NCBI RefSeq assembly: GCF_009909195.1
Contig: NZ_JAAAMU010000025.1
Location: 35,848 to 99,847, forward strand
Length of the DNA stretch: 64,000 nucleotides
Direction of reading: 5' to 3'
DNA from: Paenibacillus sacheonensis
GTDB taxonomy: Bacteria > Bacillota > Bacilli > Paenibacillales > Paenibacillaceae
Shown here: positions 18,007 through 25,569 of the stretch, in pieces
Position numbering within the stretch: position 1 is the stretch's first letter
Layout of the letters: the number at the start of each line of letters is the position of its first letter
Notes under the pieces: generated by a model
Seen by the model: the letters and a program-made list of their open reading frames with translations, nothing else
What the model was told of the DNA's origin: nothing
Databases searched by the model: none
Made by a program: the position numbers and the translations under genes

Positions 18007-18442
18007 TCGCTAAATCCGTCTTTGCTTCTATCCGAAATTTCAGCTTATGTGCATAGTAAGGCGAATCCTCAAACGTTTCGACTATATTGACCACGTTACC
18101 GTCCGGATCGTATGTTTCGAAATACCGAATCCCGTCATGTTCGTGAATTTCGCTCAATGTCGCTCCTTTTGCCGCAAGCTCCCGATAGGACCGGTTAATA
18201 TCGTACGAAGTAAAATTGTAATAGTGCAGCTTTAATTCTCCCGTATCGAAATGTACAGGCTGCGGCTTCGCTACCTTCCATAAGACAATGAACGTTTCCC
18301 TGTTTGGAAATGCGATTCCCGCCTTTCGCTCTCCAAACTCGATCATTTCCATCTCGAACATCCCGATATACCAGTCCGCAGATCTCTTCAGATCCGTTAC
18401 CGGTATGAAGATGTTGCTGATTTTAGCAATGATTTTTTCCAC
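17996..18442 (-). CDS. VOC-family (glyoxalase/bleomycin-resistance fold) protein
   Basis: The 148-residue single-domain protein has two VOC half-motifs: KISNIFIPVTDLKRSADWY at the N-terminus and YFETYDPDGNVVNIVE near residue 115, where the final Glu fits the metal ligand position. No substrate can be assigned; binding or modification of a small toxic molecule is typical. It overlaps the sigma factor gene by 11 bases, so it may report on or respond to the same signal. Confidence 0.82.
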   Translation of the reverse strand: MEKIIAKISNIFIPVTDLKRSADWYIGMFEMEMIEFGERKAGIAFPNRETFIVLWKVAKPQPVHFDTGELKLHYYNFTSYDINRSYRELAAKGATLSEIHEHDGIRYFETYDPDGNVVNIVETFEDSPYYAHKLKFRIEAKTDLANEG

Positions 18443-18537
18443 TGTCGTTCACTCCTTATCATGATTTTAACCTAATAACGTTTAAAATTCGCGAATAGGT
18501 ACGGGTCTACGAAAAAATAACGAAGTGAACCATGAGT

Positions 18538-18562
18538 TCATTGAAGTAACGGGCAGGAGAAT
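18538..18562 (+). repeat. Fragment of the dispersed gene-following repeat
   Basis: CATTGAAGTAACGGGCAG matches the right-hand end consensus (CATTAAACTAAAGGGCAG) of the full repeats at 31.6, 39.0, 39.7 and 63.8 kb. Only this end is present. Confidence 0.45.
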
Positions 18563-18714
18563 TCAACAGCCAAAGATATCCAAGTGCATGTAACTTACCA
18601 TTATTCTATAATTTTGAGCAGTTCAATAATGTCCTGTTAATGTTCCAAGCAACAATACTTTTATTTACATCGTTTATCTATATAGTTTTGAATTTTTGGG
18701 GGGAACAAAATGCA

Positions 18715-19026
18715 ATGAAGAGAATCATAATAATTTTTCTTGCTTTAATAACGATGCTGGGTGTTGTCGGATGTTCAAATAATGAAAAGATAGACGCAAC
18801 TTCAGCTATTCGAGAAGTAGCATGGAATGATCTTACTGAAAACCAAAAGAAAACAGTGGTTGGTAATTGGAAATCTGCAAATGTTGAAGAGGCATCATTA
18901 AGGGAGATTACCGCCGTCGACCCTGACAACGGAGAGCTACCAACAAAAGTGGACCATTTATACAAGGTGATTTTTAAAACGAAAGGGGACGCAATGTTAG
19001 GACCAATTGTCGCATATCGCTGGTGA
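18715..19026 (+). CDS. Small lipoprotein of unknown function
   Basis: This 103-residue protein has a lipoprotein signal ending in the lipobox GVVGC (Cys near residue 20), so it should be membrane-anchored on the outside. The remainder is polar, with WNDLTENQKKTVVGNWKSAN and a C-terminal beta-like segment YKVIFKTKGDAMLGPIVAY. The start at 18715 follows a run of GGGGGG 11 bases upstream. Short similar lipoproteins occur in Bacillus, but no function is known. It stands alone between the sigma factor operon and an IS110 remnant. Confidence 0.75.
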   Translation: MKRIIIIFLALITMLGVVGCSNNEKIDATSAIREVAWNDLTENQKKTVVGNWKSANVEEASLREITAVDPDNGELPTKVDHLYKVIFKTKGDAMLGPIVAYRW

Positions 19027-19214
19027 TATAAAAGAAGTCCTTGGTTACCGAGCACGAGATTAACAAATGTTTCACCCCCACGCTTTTTTTCTTGAGCTCC
19101 CTCGGTAAAATGTAGTTTTCTCACGAATGCTCGCTTATTCGCAGGATCTCTCCAATGGAATAATGGCTATCCGGATAGAAGAGGGGACGTACTGTCAAGT
19201 TCGGTAACCAAAGC

Positions 19215-19466
19215 GCATGCGGGAACAGAAGGGGCGAGTTTTCGCTCCTCTTTGTACTGCGCTGCTGCACGCTGCTCCACGTACCTCCGGAGGCTTTCAC
19301 TCCCATTTCTCGACGGGTCGATGCCCTTTCATTCCTTCGTTACGCATATCCGGTGGATGGAGGCCGGTTATCCTAACGGTACGGGTCTGTGCCCTTTTGT
19401 TGAACGCTATCCGGTACTCCGTGCAATCTTGGGATCCCGCGAATAAGCCAGTATTCGTGCTAGTTG
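19215..19466 (+). mobile_element. IS110-type end block, copy D (most complete)
   Basis: The block contains GGCGAGTTTTCGCTCC (hairpin), ACCTCCGGAGGC, GACGGGTCGATGCCC, GGATGGAGGCCGG, ACGGGTCTGTGCCC and finally GATCCCGCGAATAAGCCAG. It lies immediately 3' of the broken transposase on the minus strand. Its many small inverted repeats suggest a structured RNA. In IS110-family elements of the IS1111 group the guide (bridge/seek) RNA is encoded at the transposase 3' side, which fits this position. Confidence 0.55.
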
Positions 19467-19474
19467 AGAAGTGG

Positions 19475-20608
19475 TTAAGCAGCTTGTTTCATAGCAAGAA
19501 CTCGATCCGGTTCGTAAGCTTCGCCACTCTGTGCCATGGCAACCAGAAGGCGAGCCAGCTTGCCGCAAAGCTTCATCACGGAGCGCATGGGCTTTATGCT
19601 TTTCGTCTTCACATTCATTTCGTGCTGTCGTTTAAACGTTACATCGTTCTTGCCTGAACTCGCTTCAGCCAGGTTGAGGCCGGCATGCCGTAGTAATGCA
19701 TTGCCGTGTGAATAGCCGCTGAGGTCGCCAGCTTCACCGAGAATGCCGGCGACAGACAAGATGCTCATGCCCTTGATGGCCAGCAGCGGCTTGGCTAGTG
19801 GGATCCGAGCCAGAGTAGCCGCCATTTCACCTTCGATGACCTGCAGCTGCTTCGTAGCCAGATCATATTCAGCAAGGAGCTTTGCAGATGAAGCTTGTAG
19901 GCTTTTTCGGCATGCTTGGCGCCAACTGAGTGTGCTGCTAGAGCTAGTAGTTCACCAGCTCTTCGTTCACCGCTGTACCGCTTCATGACCGTTTTCCAAC
20001 CGTCGACGACTTGACGAACAGTGGGCTTTTGAGATCGGCAGGCGTTGGAAAGAGACGCAAGGTTGCTAGACCCAGCGATGGATCTGGTTCTTGACGCTGA
20101 CGAGACGATGGACAATGGTCTCCCGGTTCGCCATGAGGACGCGCAGTTCCATGAACACTTCACTGTTTTCTTTGATGATGGTGTAGTAGCCGTTCTTCAC
20201 CATGTCGGCGATAACAAAGGCATCTTTAATGTCGCTTTTGGATGGGGAATTGTCGCGGTTTTCTTTGTTCTTTTTGACGAGATGAGGGTTTACCAGCACG
20301 ACCTCGAGTTTGCGGTCTTTGAGCCAGGCAGCGAGGCTGTGCCAATAGTGGCCGGTTGATTCCATGCTGATGATGGTGTCGTTTAGTGTTTGCGTTTCCT
20401 GCAAATCTTTCATCCATTGCAGCAGTAGGCTGAAGCCGGCATCGTCGTTGGAGAAGTGAAGCGGAATACCGAGCAGAATGCCACGGAAGTTGACGGCACG
20501 TGCAACGTGCGTTTGCTGGGCGATGTCGATACCGACGACAAGATGCTGGGTTGAAATGCGTTCCGTATCCTCTAACCCAAAAGACATTGGAAACCGAGAT
20601 GAAAGCAT
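19475..20608 (-). pseudogene. IS110-family transposase, frameshifted
   Basis: The N-terminal frame (20608-20066) has the RuvC-like start TQHLVVGIDIAQQTHVA and catalytic Glu in SMESTGHYW. The frame is lost near 20070-20160 and resumes in another frame to 19475, where IKGMSILSVAGILGEAGDL and GLNLAEASSGK mark the transposase_20 domain. About 35 codons after SSGK appear deleted compared with the copy at 16282-16806. The element is therefore inactive. Upstream (20632-20672) an A+T-rich inverted repeat TATCTTTAA...TTAAAGATA marks the promoter area. Confidence 0.85.
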
Positions 20609-20743
20609 TGACTTTGGGACGGAAATCGTATATCTTTAATTTAAGATAATTAATTTAAAGATATAATCAGCAATTCGATTAGAAGAAGCCACTTCGTTAT
20701 TTTAAGCACAATCAATACGAGTGACCGTGAGGAGGCCCCGTAC

Positions 20744-20965
20744 ATGCGTACCCTACTAAAAAGAATAAATGAGCTTTCGAACATGGAAAAAAATCATGGC
20801 CTGAGTGAAATGGAGAAAACAGAGCAAGCTGATCTTCGTCGGGAATATCTCCAGCAATTTCGAGGCTCTATAAACAGCGTGCTGTTGAATGTGACCATTT
20901 ATGATCCGAATGGAGATGACGTGACTCCTGAAAAATTAAAAAGGGAGCAGGCTCGGCTCGATTGA
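20744..20965 (+). CDS. DUF896 family protein (second copy)
   Basis: The 73-residue protein contains KRINELSNMEK, DLRREYLQQFRGSINSVLL and VTPEKLK, the DUF896 signature. GAGGAGG lies 9 bases before the ATG. It is a cytosolic helical protein of unknown role. It precedes the FMN reductase gene by 50 bases and may share its transcript. Confidence 0.85.
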   Translation: MRTLLKRINELSNMEKNHGLSEMEKTEQADLRREYLQQFRGSINSVLLNVTIYDPNGDDVTPEKLKREQARLD

Positions 20966-21015
20966 TGCAGGCGTAAGAGAAAAATGCACAATAAAGATGA
21001 GTGGAGGAATACAAA

Positions 21016-21591
21016 ATGGCGCCTGATGCTGGAACAAAAAAGGTCGGATTGATCGTAGGAAGTTTAAGGGAACACTCGTTCAACCGCATCATTGCCGCAG
21101 CGATACCTGAGCTGGAGGAATCTATTTCCTTCGAGCCGATATCCATAGCGGATCTCCCCTTGTATAACGAAGATTTGGACCATGGAGACGGCCCAGAGCC
21201 CGTCCAGCGCTACCGCGAAGCGATTAAACGGGTGGACGGCATCATTATTGTTAGCCCCGAATACAACTCGGGTATTCCCGGCGTGCTGAAGAACGCGCTG
21301 GATTGGGCTTCGACTCCGTCCAAAACCGCCGCACTGCGCAAAAAGCCGGTCGGTCTGGTAGGCGCAACTCCGGGAGTCAAGGGTACGATCCAATCGCAGC
21401 AGCAGATCAGACAGACGTTGGAGGCCATTCAAGCATACGTGCTTCCTTTTCAAAAAATGTACATCTCTCAAGTGATGGATAAGGTGGATGTGGAACGCCG
21501 CGTATTGACGGACGAAACTACTCGGAAGTATTTGAAGCGCTACGTGCAGCAATTCATCCTGTGGATCGATCAAGTCCATACGCTGGATTGA
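21016..21591 (+). CDS. NADPH-dependent FMN reductase (chromate/azo-reductase type)
   Basis: This 191-residue flavodoxin-fold protein has the phosphate-binding loop GSLREHSFNR at the N-terminus and the signature SPEYNSGIPGVLKNALDW (about residues 75-92). It reduces FMN, quinones or chromate with NAD(P)H. The start at 21016 is favoured over an in-frame GTG at 21001 because GGAGG lies 8 bases upstream of it. A terminator follows at 21667. Confidence 0.9.
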   Translation: MAPDAGTKKVGLIVGSLREHSFNRIIAAAIPELEESISFEPISIADLPLYNEDLDHGDGPEPVQRYREAIKRVDGIIIVSPEYNSGIPGVLKNALDWASTPSKTAALRKKPVGLVGATPGVKGTIQSQQQIRQTLEAIQAYVLPFQKMYISQVMDKVDVERRVLTDETTRKYLKRYVQQFILWIDQVHTLD

Positions 21592-21666
21592 GGAAACGAA
21601 TCTGGCTAAGCGATGAATGGATTTAACCCGTACGTTATTAAATGGAGAGCGTTAGGTGAAAGACAA

Positions 21667-21693
21667 AGGGCTGCCACATGGCAGCTCTTTTTG
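21667..21693 (+). terminator. Terminator of the FMN reductase gene
   Basis: GGGCTGCC and GGCAGCTC pair around ACAT and are followed by TTTTTG. Confidence 0.8.
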
Positions 21694-21699
21694 TTTTCA

Positions 21700-21929
21700 A
21701 TGCATCATTTGTTTTTCGTTATCGGTAATCGGCAGTCTACCGGGATGGTACCCGTCCACGGCTTGTTACTTTACGGGCTTCGCGAGCTGCAGCGAGAGCT
21801 CATACGCGCTCAACCCAGTTGTGGGCGAGCTTACCATCGCGAACCTCCCATACCGCGATCCCGGAGAGCTGAATCGGGCGATCGTCGGGCGCGGAACCGA
21901 GTACGTCTTGGTTGAACCTCGTGACTGCC
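21700..21929. other. Unassigned stretch beside an IS110 fossil
   Basis: A frame on the + strand reads NPVVGELTIANLPYRDPGEL and then NRAIVGRGTEYVLVEP without a credible start; it resembles protein but was not recognised. It adjoins the IS110 fragment on the other strand. Confidence 0.3.
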
Positions 21930-22068
21930 CATTGCTCAGTTTGTGAGTGTTGAGCATATCTTGAATCCAACGTTCGAATAGCCTGAATGCTTCACGATGG
22001 TTAACGAACTCGAGTGGAGCACCCAAAGCAATGCCTCGATCTTCTGCGGCGACGTGCACTTCGCGCAT
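21930..22068 (-). pseudogene. IS110-family transposase, N-terminal fragment
   Basis: The minus strand reads HVAAEDRGIALGAPLEFVNH followed by REAFRLFERWIQDM, matching the HVARAVNFRGILLGIPLHF segment of the 20 kb transposase. The start and everything after this segment are missing. It marks the left edge of the G+C-rich island. Confidence 0.65.
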
Positions 22069-22079
22069 GCCGACGCCAT

Positions 22080-22160
22080 CGGCAAGGGCGCCTGTCAGTA
22101 CGTCACGCAGCCAGCTTCTCGGGCGGCTACCGCGTGATCCACCTGCTGCCGATGAATTGA
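22080..22160 (+). pseudogene. C-terminal fossil of a G+C-rich gene
   Basis: The frame reads SFSGGYRVIHLLPMN and stops at TGA 22158-22160. It has the island's G+C-rich codon use and is followed by a strong terminator, so it appears to be the tail of a deleted + strand gene. The family was not recognised. Confidence 0.35.
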
Positions 22161-22188
22161 AGAGAATGTTGGCCGACGCCTGATCGGA

Positions 22189-22223
22189 AGCCGACCCGCC
22201 CGGAAGGGGGAGTCGGCTTTTTG
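22189..22223 (+). terminator. Terminator left from the deleted gene
   Basis: AGCCGAC pairs with GTCGGCT and is followed by TTTTT on the + strand. No intact + strand gene precedes it. Confidence 0.7.
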
Positions 22224-22246
22224 GTCGTTCCGCCTGTCGCCGGCCT

Positions 22247-23119
22247 TCAATCGAACGTTATATGGTCCGCGCGCAGCGTCCCGCGACCGGTACGGAACCG
22301 TCCCGGCGTAACGCCGACCCACTGCCGGAAGGTACGGTTGAAATAATTGACGCTGGAGAAGCCGGTCTGCTCCGCGATCGCCGCCAACGACAGCTCCGTA
22401 TCGCGCAGCAGCCCGACCGCTTTCTCCATCCGGATGCGGGTGAGGTACTGCACGGTAGTCATGCCGGTCGCCTGGCGAAACAGCCGGATGAAGTGGTACG
22501 TCGACAGACCGACCGCCCGGGCGAGCTCCTCGGGACCGTGAATCGACGCGAAGCCTTCGCGGATCAGGCCGACGGCCTCCAAGACGGCATCCGGCCAGTC
22601 GCCCTCATGTCGCTCGCGCATCCTGGCGGCGCGGAGGAGCTCCGTCATGAACAGATAGGCCAAGCCCGAAGCTTGGCAAGCATCCGTAATCCGCCTCTTC
22701 TCGGCTTCCCGGTAGATCGAATCCAGCATGCGAATCGCGGGGCAATCCTTGCTCAGCATGGGGGACGAACCCAGCGCGTCCACGATGTCGCGCCACAGTC
22801 CCGCCGCGGCGGGCCCGTACAGCGTGATGAAGGTGAAGGACCAGCCGGTTCCGGACGGGGGCAAGTAATGCCGGCTGTCGCCGGGGTAGTGGATCAGGAA
22901 GGCCTGGCCCTCCGTCAACCGATGCGTGCGTTCGCCGATCTCCACGGCTCCTTCGCCGGACCAGGTATATTGGAAGACATAGTTAACCGGCTTGCCCGGA
23001 CGCCTCCGGTTGTCCCAATCGTACGAAGCGCCCGGGGGCAGCTCCTCGTGCCCGACGGAATTCAGCTGAACGGGCAGCACGGGGGAAGAATCCTGAAACA
23101 GATAGCCATAGACGCTCAA
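22247..23119 (-). CDS. AraC-family transcriptional regulator
   Basis: The 290-residue protein has an N-terminal cupin-like sensing domain (GQAFLIHYPGDSRHYLPP) and a C-terminal pair of helix-turn-helix motifs: ELARAVGLSTYHFIRLFRQ and IAEQTGFSSVNYFNRTFRQW, ending in the AraC signature VGVTPGRFR. It is divergent from the island's transporter and sulfatase genes and is the likely local activator. Codon third positions are mostly G or C, like the rest of the island. Confidence 0.9.
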   Translation of the reverse strand: MSVYGYLFQDSSPVLPVQLNSVGHEELPPGASYDWDNRRRPGKPVNYVFQYTWSGEGAVEIGERTHRLTEGQAFLIHYPGDSRHYLPPSGTGWSFTFITLYGPAAAGLWRDIVDALGSSPMLSKDCPAIRMLDSIYREAEKRRITDACQASGLAYLFMTELLRAARMRERHEGDWPDAVLEAVGLIREGFASIHGPEELARAVGLSTYHFIRLFRQATGMTTVQYLTRIRMEKAVGLLRDTELSLAAIAEQTGFSSVNYFNRTFRQWVGVTPGRFRTGRGTLRADHITFD

Positions 23120-23128
23120 TGCATGCCA

Positions 23129-23197
23129 CGCTCCTTTCTTTCCTTTACTTTCTCTTCTCTTGTTTTCTCTTCTTTTTTTCTTTCTTCCGTCTTAGCG
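23129..23197 (-). other. Long homopurine tract in the AraC leader
   Basis: About 65 bases upstream of the AraC start are almost pure purine on the minus strand (pure pyrimidine with only a few exceptions on the + strand), including the ribosome-binding site. Such tracts can form triplex DNA or act as A/G-rich RNA leaders. Confidence 0.5.
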
Positions 23198-23309
23198 CAA
23201 TATTTTGAACATTCCTCGCGATATTTACGATTGCCTCTCCTAATATTACACAATTACTATAGAAATAGTAAGAATTAATCCATAGGGAACGATGAGGAGG
23301 CACAACGGC

Positions 23310-23668
23310 ATGCAAAAGCGAGGTAGGAGAACGGCCTTCGGCTCCATCTGCGTCGGGCTGTTCGTATGGCTGTGCTGCAGGTGCTGGGCGGCGTCGGGAA
23401 CATGTGGACGAGCGACCCGTATACGGCCGACGCGCAATTCAGCAACAACGGTGGGGATGTCTCGATCGTCGCGGCGACGAACGGGCAGACGAATCCGGGC
23501 GCAAGCAATTATGGCAACTACTTCGCGAATATCGTTTCCGACGCGAATCTCGGCAGTGCCGTTCCGTGGAGCGCGCTGCCGCTGCGCATCAACCCGCTCT
23601 ATCCGGGAAGCGGGCACAGCATCGTGCTGCCGCTGTACAACCACTACGATTCGGCCAACGTGCCGTAA
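23310..23668 (+). pseudogene. Secreted protein with an internal deletion
   Basis: A strong site (GAGGAGG) and ATG 23310 start a signal-peptide-like sequence (MQKRGRRTAFGSICVGLFVW). Near 23365 the frame changes to one encoding GGVGNMWTSDPYTADAQFS and then VPWSALPLRINPLYPGSG, ending at 23668. The two ends of a secreted protein seem to have been joined by a large deletion. It is the first gene of the transport operon, 18 bases before the first permease, so the lost protein was probably a secreted enzyme for the same glycan. The family could not be named. Confidence 0.55.
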
Positions 23669-23686
23669 GTTCGAGAGGAGTGAACG

Positions 23687-24604
23687 ATGTTGACTTCGTC
23701 CCGCAGCCGGATGGCAGCCGTCCTGCGCAATTGGCAGCTGTACGCGTTAATCGCGCCGGTGCTTGCTTACTATGTCGTTTTTCACTACATGCCGATGTAC
23801 GGGCTGCAAATCGCGTTCAAGGATTTTATGGCGTCCAAGGGCATTGGGGGCAGCGAATGGGTCGGATTGAAGTATTTCAAGCAGTTCTTCGATTCGTTTT
23901 ACGCCGGCCGCATCCTGAAGAACACCCTGGGCCTGAGCGCGCTGCAGCTGCTCGTCGGCTTCCCCATGCCGATCCTGCTGGCACTCATGATCAGCGAGCT
24001 TCGGGAGGGCCGGTTCAAGCGGACGGTGCAGAGCGTGACCTACGCGCCGCATTTTTTGTCCGCGGTCGTGCTGGTGGGCATGATGATGACGCTGTTGTCT
24101 CCCGGCAACGGGCTCGTCGGCCGGCTGCTGGCCTTATTCGGCGCGGAGCCGATCCATTTCTTCGGGTCGCCGGGGTGGTTCAAGCCGCTTTACGCGCTGT
24201 CCGACGTCTGGCAGAACATGGGGTGGGCGTCGATCATCTATCTGGCCGCGCTGGCGGGCATCGATCCGCAGCTCTATGAAGCCGCCGTCATGGACGGGGC
24301 CGGCAAGCTGCGGAAGATGCTGCATATCACGCTGCCGGGGCTCGTGCCGACGATCGTCGTCCTGCTCATCCTGAACCTCGGCACGCTCATGAGCGTTGGA
24401 TTCGAGAAGGCGTTCCTGATGCAAAACGACCTCAATCTCGATTCGTCCGAGGTGGTGTCGACGTATGTCTACAAGAAAGGCTTGATCGGCGCCCAGATCA
24501 GCTTCGGCGCGGCGGTCGGGCTGTTCAATTCCGTCATTAATTTCACGCTGCTCGTCCTCGTGAACGGCCTCTCCCGGCGGTGCTCCGAGACCAGTCTTTG
24601 GTAA
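23687..24604 (+). CDS. Sugar ABC transporter permease 1 (LplB type)
   Basis: The 305-residue protein has about six membrane helices and the EAA loop EAAVMDGAGKLRKMLHITLPG that contacts the ATPase. LplB/YtcP-type importers take up oligosaccharides and share a housekeeping MsmX-like ATPase, which explains why no ATPase gene is present here. GAGGAG precedes the ATG. The usual RRLSETSLW ending is RRCSETSLW here. First of the three importer genes in the island. Confidence 0.92.
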   Translation: MLTSSRSRMAAVLRNWQLYALIAPVLAYYVVFHYMPMYGLQIAFKDFMASKGIGGSEWVGLKYFKQFFDSFYAGRILKNTLGLSALQLLVGFPMPILLALMISELREGRFKRTVQSVTYAPHFLSAVVLVGMMMTLLSPGNGLVGRLLALFGAEPIHFFGSPGWFKPLYALSDVWQNMGWASIIYLAALAGIDPQLYEAAVMDGAGKLRKMLHITLPGLVPTIVVLLILNLGTLMSVGFEKAFLMQNDLNLDSSEVVSTYVYKKGLIGAQISFGAAVGLFNSVINFTLLVLVNGLSRRCSETSLW

Positions 24605-24619
24605 AGGTGGTGCCGTAAG

Positions 24620-25525
24620 ATGGCAAAGGCAATCGGCTCTTCGCCGCCCGCAAGCCGCGGCGACCGGCTCTTCGACGCCGCGAACAAGCTGCTGCTCGGC
24701 TTGCTGCTCGTGCTGATCGCGTATCCGCTGTATTTCGTCGTCATCGCCTCGTTCAGCGACTCGACGCAGGTGCTCATGGGGCATGTGTTCCTCCTGCCGG
24801 AGGGCTTCTCGCTCGATGCCTATGCGCGGGTGCTGCGCAACCACGACCTGGCGCTCGGGTACCGGAACGTCCTGCTGTATTGCGCGGTCGGGACGCTCGT
24901 GAACGTCGCCATGACGGTTGCGGGCGCGTATCCCTTGTCGCGCAGGGACTTCGCCGGGCGCCGGATCATCATGCTGCTGATCGCGTTCACGATGTTCTTC
25001 GGCGGGGGGATCATCCCGACCTATATCGTGGTCAAGAGTCTCGGGCTGGTCAACTCCATGTGGGCGCTGATCCTGCCCGGCGCGGTATCGGCATGGAATC
25101 TGATCATCATGCGCACGTTCTTCCAGCACGCGATTCCGATCGAATTGCAGGAGTCCGCGCTGCTGGACGGCTGCTCGAACATCAGGCTACTGCTGAGGAT
25201 CGTCCTGCCGCTCTCGCTGCCCGTCGTCGCGGTCGTGGCGCTCTATTACGCGGTCGGCCACTGGAATTCGTATTTCCCGGCGCTGATCTATCTCTCGGAC
25301 CGAAGCAAGTATCCGCTGCAGATGTTCCTGCGCGAGCTGCTCGTGCAGAATCAGCTGCAGACGATGATGGAGACCGATTCGGAGACGATGGCCCAGCAGG
25401 CCAAGGTCGCCGAGGGGCTCAAATACGCCGTCATCGTGGTGTCCAGCCTGCCGATGCTGTGTCTCTACCCGCTGCTGCAGCGGTACTTCGTCAAGGGCGT
25501 CATGGTCGGCGCCGTCAAGGGCTGA
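24620..25525 (+). CDS. Sugar ABC transporter permease 2 (YtcP/AraQ type)
   Basis: The 301-residue protein has about six membrane helices, an EAA loop (ESALLDGCSNIRLLLRIVLP) and the typical C-terminal LQRYFVKGVMVGAVKG. It pairs with permease 1, starting 15 bases after it. It is a complex subunit in the cytoplasmic membrane. Confidence 0.92.
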   Translation: MAKAIGSSPPASRGDRLFDAANKLLLGLLLVLIAYPLYFVVIASFSDSTQVLMGHVFLLPEGFSLDAYARVLRNHDLALGYRNVLLYCAVGTLVNVAMTVAGAYPLSRRDFAGRRIIMLLIAFTMFFGGGIIPTYIVVKSLGLVNSMWALILPGAVSAWNLIIMRTFFQHAIPIELQESALLDGCSNIRLLLRIVLPLSLPVVAVVALYYAVGHWNSYFPALIYLSDRSKYPLQMFLRELLVQNQLQTMMETDSETMAQQAKVAEGLKYAVIVVSSLPMLCLYPLLQRYFVKGVMVGAVKG

Positions 25526-25569
25526 GCGTCATGCGCCCGTGCATAACCCATTCAAAGGAGACCGAAAAC

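Noticed and set aside
24134..25129. Minus-strand open frame across the two permeases
   Set aside because: Same cause: strong G/C third positions remove stop codons on the other strand; both permeases are unmistakable.
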